Source: JBBITI01 sp963735055
GTDB lineage: Bacteria > Chloroflexota > Dehalococcoidia > Dehalococcoidales > UBA2162
Length of the DNA stretch: 64,000 nucleotides
Direction: 5' to 3'
Assembly: GCA_963735055.1 (NCBI GenBank)
Contig: CAVTJN010000019.1
Coordinates: forward strand, 124,001-188,000
Notes under the pieces: generated by a model
What the model was told of the DNA's origin: nothing
The model's input: only the letters and a program-made list of their open reading frames with translations
Databases searched by the model: none
Shown: positions 60,600 to 64,000 of the stretch, piece after piece
How the letters are laid out: each line of letters begins with the position of its first letter
How positions within the stretch are numbered: the stretch's first letter is position 1
Translations under genes and position numbers: made by a program

Positions 60600-60890
60600 A
60601 ACGCCCGCTGGATTCCCGCTTCCGCGGGAATGACGAAAAGAGGTGCCGGGGTACGGGACGAGCTTCGTGGATCAAGGCGTTGACCATCTTCGACGGGAAC
60701 GACGAGGGACGTGGATTCCCTCAAGGACAAGCCTCGAGGACAGGCCCGCTTCCGTGGATCAAGGTGTTGACCACCTTCGGCGGGAATGGGGCACGGGAAC
60801 GACGAGGCGCGCTGGATTCCCGTTTTCACGGGAATGGCGAGGGGAGACGGGGATGACGAGGGGCGCAGGTATGACGGGGGTAGTATGTCT
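60600..60890. repeat. Composite dispersed repeats B and C
   Basis: Contains GGATTCCCGCTTCCGCGGGA and GGATTCCCGTTTTCACGGGA palindromes (repeat B) and repeat C in inverse orientation (GGATTCCCTCAAGGACAAGC, then CTCGAGGACAGGCCCG and GTTGACCACCTTCGGCGGGA). The unit appears partly duplicated (60660-60720 and 60750-60815). The region 60454-60900 shows no gene. Confidence 0.7.
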
Positions 60891-60900
60891 CCGGGCCCGG

Positions 60901-61536
60901 CTATCGCTTTCGCCGGTTGCGCCACAGTTCGGCCAGGATGGGAATGAACGAGACGGCCACCACGCCCAGGATGACGAGGGAGAAGTTGTTCTTGACCACC
61001 GGGATATTGCCGAAGTAGTAGCCGGCCAGGGTGCAGACGGCCACCCACAGGACGCCGCCGATGACGTTGTAGGATATGAACCGCAAGTAGTTCATCCGGC
61101 CGGCGCCGGCGACAAAAGGGGCGAAGGTGCGCACTACGGGCACGAAGCGGGCGATGATGATGGTCTTGCCGCCGTGTTTGCGGAAGAAGGCGTTGGTCCG
61201 TTCCAGGTGGGACTTCTTGATGGGCAGCCGGGGGTGAGCCACAATACGGTCGCCGATGAAGTGACCGATCCAATAGTTGACGGTGTCACCGATTATGGCG
61301 GCGGCCATGAGCAGGCCGAGGAGCAGAAAGAGATTCAACGAACCGAGGGCGGCAAAGGCGCCGGCGGCGAAGAGCAGTGAATCGCCGGGCAGAAAGGGCA
61401 CAAAGACCAGGCCGGTCTCGGCGAAGACGATGGCAAACAGCAGGGCGTAAGTAGCGATGCCGTAGGTGGATATGATCTGACCCAGATGGACGTCCAGGTG
61501 CAGGATGAAATCGATGGCGGACTTGATGATGCTCAC
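60901..61536 (-). CDS. DedA family (SNARE-associated) membrane protein
   Basis: A 211-residue DedA protein with the signature 'FVPFLPGDSLLFAAGAFAAL' and 'GRMNYLRFISYNVIGGVLWV', and four or five membrane helices including two re-entrant segments. DedA proteins act as phospholipid (undecaprenyl phosphate or phosphatidylethanolamine) scramblases or translocases and affect membrane homeostasis. It starts with GTG at 61536 with no strong ribosome site. Confidence 0.93.
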   Translation of the reverse strand: MSIIKSAIDFILHLDVHLGQIISTYGIATYALLFAIVFAETGLVFVPFLPGDSLLFAAGAFAALGSLNLFLLLGLLMAAAIIGDTVNYWIGHFIGDRIVAHPRLPIKKSHLERTNAFFRKHGGKTIIIARFVPVVRTFAPFVAGAGRMNYLRFISYNVIGGVLWVAVCTLAGYYFGNIPVVKNNFSLVILGVVAVSFIPILAELWRNRRKR

Positions 61537-61569
61537 AGACCATCTGATTGTATCATGGTCCGGGCCACC

Positions 61570-62001
61570 CTAGATGTACCAGTTGATGGAAGCCTCTTTG
61601 GCCAGGTTCATGAAGGTGGCCAGGCCCATAATTTCGTCGACCTCGTCGACCAGGTCCTGGCGTTCCACGCCGAGGGTGGCCATGGCAGTGGTGCAGGCAT
61701 AGAGCTTAAGGCCCAGCTCGCGGGCCGCCTGGAGCTTCTCGCCGATGGTGTGGAACCGTCCGGAGTCGACGCCCCGCTGCATGAGGCCAAAAAGTGCGGC
61801 ATCGGTCCCTTCGGCGTCTTCGAGATGGCCCCGGACGAAGCGCTGCAACCCTTCATAGGTAAGCAGGATGTGGGCCTCCATCCCCATGGACAGGGCGACG
61901 ATGGCCAGGGATAAAGCGTTGGTGACGCGGTCATAGGAGCCGCCGTGGAGGAGGATCGTCAGGCGCTGTACCCGTGGGCCGCTTTCGTAGTCGTAGGTCA
62001 T
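61570..62001 (-). CDS. DsrE/DsrF-like sulfur-relay family protein
   Basis: A 143-residue DsrE-like (peroxiredoxin-family) protein: 'RLTILLHGGSYDRVTNALSL' at the N-terminus, 'AHILLTYEGLQRF' and a conserved Cys in 'KLYACTTAMATLGV' that would carry sulfur. Typical for DsrE/DrsH-type proteins of sulfur transfer, though no other sulfur-oxidation genes are near. The start is placed at the ATG at 62001 with AGGATCC upstream; the open frame extends further but is not coding-like. The stretch 62002-62393 has no gene. Confidence 0.85.
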   Translation of the reverse strand: MTYDYESGPRVQRLTILLHGGSYDRVTNALSLAIVALSMGMEAHILLTYEGLQRFVRGHLEDAEGTDAALFGLMQRGVDSGRFHTIGEKLQAARELGLKLYACTTAMATLGVERQDLVDEVDEIMGLATFMNLAKEASINWYI

Positions 62002-62258
62002 GGATCCTGTTGCCGTCCTGATGGTATTGGGCCGGGGGCGGAGGGCTGAATTCAGTCTAGTGGGGCTCTGCGGCGGTGTCAAATGAAAAGCCTGCGAGTC
62101 GCTTCCGGGGTAGGTGGGAACGGTCCCGGCCGGAGGGCGAGTCCGGATGACATAAAGTATCGTGGGGAGTATTACATTTCTATGGCATGGGGATGGGGTG
62201 GGGCGGGGGTACCGAGAGTGCTTGAGGCTAAGCAGGGCCATCGGATGTTACGAATTTG

Positions 62259-63488
62259 TCATGTTTTTGGTCGGCGATTTAATGCATTATTCATAATCCG
62301 GGGGGTATAATAGTGATCGGTGTAACGGGACCCTGACACCACCTCGATCCGACCTGGCGTTGTGTACGGCTGAAACAGCTGGGGGGGTGCAACATGGCAA
62401 ACAAGGCGTACGTTCTGATCGAAACGGCGGTGGGCCGGTCCAGGGAAGTGACACTGGAGTTGCAGAAGTGCGAGTGGGTGGAGTTTGCCGAAAGGGTGGC
62501 CGGGCCCTACGACATCGTGGCCATCGCCTGCGGCCACGAACCCGGTGAGGCGGAGCGGCTGATCTGCGACGAACTGAGTGCGCTGGCCGGCGTCATCCGG
62601 GTGGTGGTGTGTCCGATATCGGCCGGGGCGAAACCGGTGCTGCCGGCGTCTGGTTCCGGTGGGGTAGGCTGGGGGTTGGGTGCCGGCGGTGAGCGGCGGC
62701 TGGCCGGTAGTGGCTCGGGAGTAGCCACTCTGCGCAGGTAATTGAGGGGCGTTTCTTCCGGGGGCAGACCCCGCTGGCGCGGCAACCGTCACAGGACCGC
62801 CGGTAGAAGAGCGTGTCGCCGAATGAGTACCAGATGGCCAGACTCCTGAGATCAGAATACTATTGGATCCCCCCTTTTGAAAACGTGTCTTCGCCGGATT
62901 GACGCGGCGGCTGCCGGCGCCGGTAGTCCTGGGCCTCGTTGAGAAGGCGAAACGGGCAATCAATGCCTTCATCTGATCGTCACTCATGACGACGCCCTCC
63001 CCCACCACGCAACCCTTTTCGTTGTTACTTTTCTTGTTACTTTCTTTATTAGTTTCTTTAATACGGTTGGGTACTGTACTGTTGGGTACGGTTGGGTACG
63101 GTGGCTCAACACATCCGGTGCACGTGCGATGCACGTTCGCGGCACGGGCAACTCTCATCCGTTCCTTGTTGGCGGCCCGCCTGCCCAATAGCTTACCGGC
63201 GTAGTCATCCCAATCATGCAGGCAGAGGCCGCCGGGGCCGGAGTCAATCCATCCGGCTTCGATGAGGGCGTTAAGGAAGACGCCCGGGTCCTTCGTCCAG
63301 TGGGCGGCCAGGGCCAGATCCTCGGCGGCGAGGCCGGACAGGTCGCCGTCGGGGACATTGTCCAGCGCCCACCACCAGAGATACTGCAAATGGCCGACGG
63401 CGCAGGCGTCGGAGATGCGCAGCGACCGCATCAGCTTCATGAGCTTGCGGTGGGTACCCAGGCTCTGGTGCGACTCGATCCAGGCCAT
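62259..63488 (-). CDS. Phage/plasmid replication-type protein, C-terminus frameshifted
   Basis: The N-terminal part from 63488 ('MAWIESHQSLGTHRKLMKLM', 'WWWALDNVPDGDLSGLAAED', 'CLHDWDDYAGKLLGRRAANK') matches a family of phage- and plasmid-borne replication/DnaD-like proteins. After 'RVNPAKTRFQKGG' (about 62878) the frame breaks at a run of six G. In the next frame a zinc-binding end 'YSFGDTLFYRRSCDGCRASG' then 'VCPRKKRP' follows. The open frame as it stands continues to 62259, but its last 200 residues are antisense to the Lrp-like gene and not protein-like; the real end is near 62740. Divergent from the XRE gene. Confidence 0.7.
   Translation of the reverse strand: MAWIESHQSLGTHRKLMKLMRSLRISDACAVGHLQYLWWWALDNVPDGDLSGLAAEDLALAAHWTKDPGVFLNALIEAGWIDSGPGGLCLHDWDDYAGKLLGRRAANKERMRVARAANVHRTCTGCVEPPYPTVPNSTVPNRIKETNKESNKKSNNEKGCVVGEGVVMSDDQMKALIARFAFSTRPRTTGAGSRRVNPAKTRFQKGGSNSILISGVWPSGTHSATRSSTGGPVTVAAPAGSAPGRNAPQLPAQSGYSRATTGQPPLTAGTQPPAYPTGTRRRQHRFRPGRYRTHHHPDDAGQRTQFVADQPLRLTGFVAAGDGHDVVGPGHPFGKLHPLALLQLQCHFPGPAHRRFDQNVRLVCHVAPPQLFQPYTTPGRIEVVSGSRYTDHYYTPRIMNNALNRRPKT
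62394..62741 (+). CDS. Stand-alone Lrp/AsnC ligand-binding (RAM) domain protein
   Basis: A 115-residue protein whose first 75 residues match the Lrp/AsnC C-terminal effector domain ('AYVLIETAVGRSREVTLELQ', 'GPYDIVAIACGHEPGEAERL'); the DNA-binding helix-turn-helix is absent. Stand-alone RAM domains bind amino acids and can modulate other regulators. The C-terminus is Gly/Ser-rich low complexity. GGGGGGTG precedes the ATG. Confidence 0.85.
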   Translation: MANKAYVLIETAVGRSREVTLELQKCEWVEFAERVAGPYDIVAIACGHEPGEAERLICDELSALAGVIRVVVCPISAGAKPVLPASGSGGVGWGLGAGGERRLAGSGSGVATLRR

Positions 63489-63546
63489 ATCTCATTCCTC
63501 CAAGGGGGGCGGTCCCAGCCGGCGGGGGTGGGGTTTGGCGGGGGTC

Positions 63547-63575
63547 TTGACAGTCTTGTTAACAAGCGTTACTAT
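63547..63575 (+). promoter_or_regulatory. Near-consensus sigma-70 promoter with palindromic operator in the spacer
   Basis: TTGACA (63547-63552), a 17-bp spacer and TACTAT (63570-63575). The spacer holds the perfect palindrome CTTGTTAACAAG (63555-63566), exactly where a repressor would block polymerase. It reads toward the XRE gene at 63668. A TTGACA on the minus strand (63614-63609) may serve the divergent replication gene. Confidence 0.7.
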
Positions 63576-63667
63576 GTTTATTGCTACACTACCATATAAG
63601 TCAGTAGTTGTCAACATGTTATATTATCTATCGTTACAGTAGCGACAGGTCCAGGCCGGCCGATAGA

Positions 63668-64000
63668 ATGATGAGCAATATGGCGGTACCAACTTTCGGC
63701 GATCGTCTTAGAAGCGCCCGGGAACAGAAGGGTTTGAGCCAGAACCGGCTCGCCGAGCTGTCCGGGGTAAGCCGGGAGTATATCAACCAGGTTGAAAGCG
63801 GCAAGCGCCGGGGACGGCCGTCGATGGAAACGGTGGTTGCCCTGGCGGGCGCCCTGGGCGTCGAACCGGCCGCTTTCTACTCCGAGGCGACCGAAGCGCG
63901 TTCCCTGGAGACGATACTGAGCGAGGCGCAGGCGGCCGTGCAGCGCATGGCGCTGGTCCCGATCCCGCTGCGCGGGGTGATTCCCGCCGGCTATCCATTT
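63668..64000 (+). CDS. XRE-family repressor, probably with S24/LexA-like C-terminal domain (partial)
   Basis: Open to the window edge. Residues 9-70 form a Cro/C1-type helix-turn-helix ('FGDRLRSAREQKGLSQNRLA', 'SGVSREYINQVESGKRRGRP'). A linker and the start of a likely S24 peptidase domain ('VPIPLRGVIPAGYPF') follow. This layout is typical of phage or integrative-element repressors that self-cleave or bind effector. The start is the ATG at 63668 (a second ATG at 63671). It is divergent from a replication-type gene with a palindrome-bearing promoter between them, as in a temperate phage or ICE control region. Confidence 0.82.
   Translation, partial: MMSNMAVPTFGDRLRSAREQKGLSQNRLAELSGVSREYINQVESGKRRGRPSMETVVALAGALGVEPAAFYSEATEARSLETILSEAQAAVQRMALVPIPLRGVIPAGYPF

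Overview
The window looks like a fragment of an uncultured anaerobic or facultative bacterium of the phylum Chloroflexota, most likely class Dehalococcoidia from sediment or the subsurface. This is an inference from gene content: an NAD-linked formate dehydrogenase, a four-subunit 2-oxoacid:ferredoxin oxidoreductase, a URO-D family protein, tandem PAC2 proteins, DUF4382 proteins, orphan family-5 solute-binding lipoproteins, alpha/beta hydrolases, SDR and SnoaL-like enzymes, and fairly high GC. No rRNA or marker gene is present to settle the taxonomy.

Layout. 1-8.2 kb: an intact NuoE-NuoF-FdhA formate dehydrogenase operon followed by a NarL-type response regulator and a membrane sensor kinase. 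8.6-12.3 kb: a promoter and a leader with an intrinsic terminator ahead of a frameshifted solute-binding lipoprotein, then a CapA-like protein. 12.6-16.5 kb: a large decayed zinc-ribbon/Ser-Thr kinase/AAA/TPR gene. 16.5-20.8 kb: an unusual run of single genes (2TM, SRPBCC, metallo-beta-lactamase fold, small membrane protein, 4Fe-4S protein), most followed closely, in the same orientation, by a copy of a roughly 45-60 bp repeat that matches the 3' end of the decayed kinase gene. 21-28.5 kb: small alpha+beta proteins, alpha/beta hydrolases, SDR, SnoaL-like, carboxylesterase and URO-D genes. 28.5-36 kb: a secreted beta-propeller protein, PP2C phosphatase, RsmE, an ECF sigma factor with a membrane DUF4382 protein, and two PAC2 proteins. 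36.2-41.6 kb (minus strand): a heme-motif histidine kinase and NarL regulator, a 24-bp periodic operator, then a tetraheme cytochrome/FeS/NrfD/small membrane protein operon. 41.7-47 kb: a second solute-binding lipoprotein, GlgC, MarC and a frameshifted anion transporter. 47.4-51 kb: tRNA-Arg, PorGDAB and tRNA-Pro. 51-58 kb: secreted lipoproteins, second SnoaL and alpha/beta hydrolase paralogs, an arylsulfotransferase, and a second cluster of the same repeats, now on the minus strand. 58-62.7 kb: small hypothetical proteins, a DUF4382 lipoprotein, DedA, a DsrE-like protein and a stand-alone Lrp ligand domain. 62.3-64 kb: a replication-type protein divergent from an XRE repressor that runs off the end, probably the edge of a mobile element.

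How it fits together. Core energy genes (formate oxidation to NAD(P)H or ferredoxin, 2-oxoacid:ferredoxin oxidoreduction, a cytochrome/quinone module controlled by a probably heme-sensing two-component system) alternate with accessory blocks rich in paralogs, gene remnants and dispersed repeats. The most unusual feature is the gene-repeat-gene-repeat organisation at 16.4-20.7 kb, mirrored at 54.7-56.7 kb, together with repeated 5' ends of SnoaL and hydrolase genes. At least ten genes are split by single-base frameshifts, several at homopolymer runs, so part of the decay may be sequence error. That caveat applies to every pseudogene call below.
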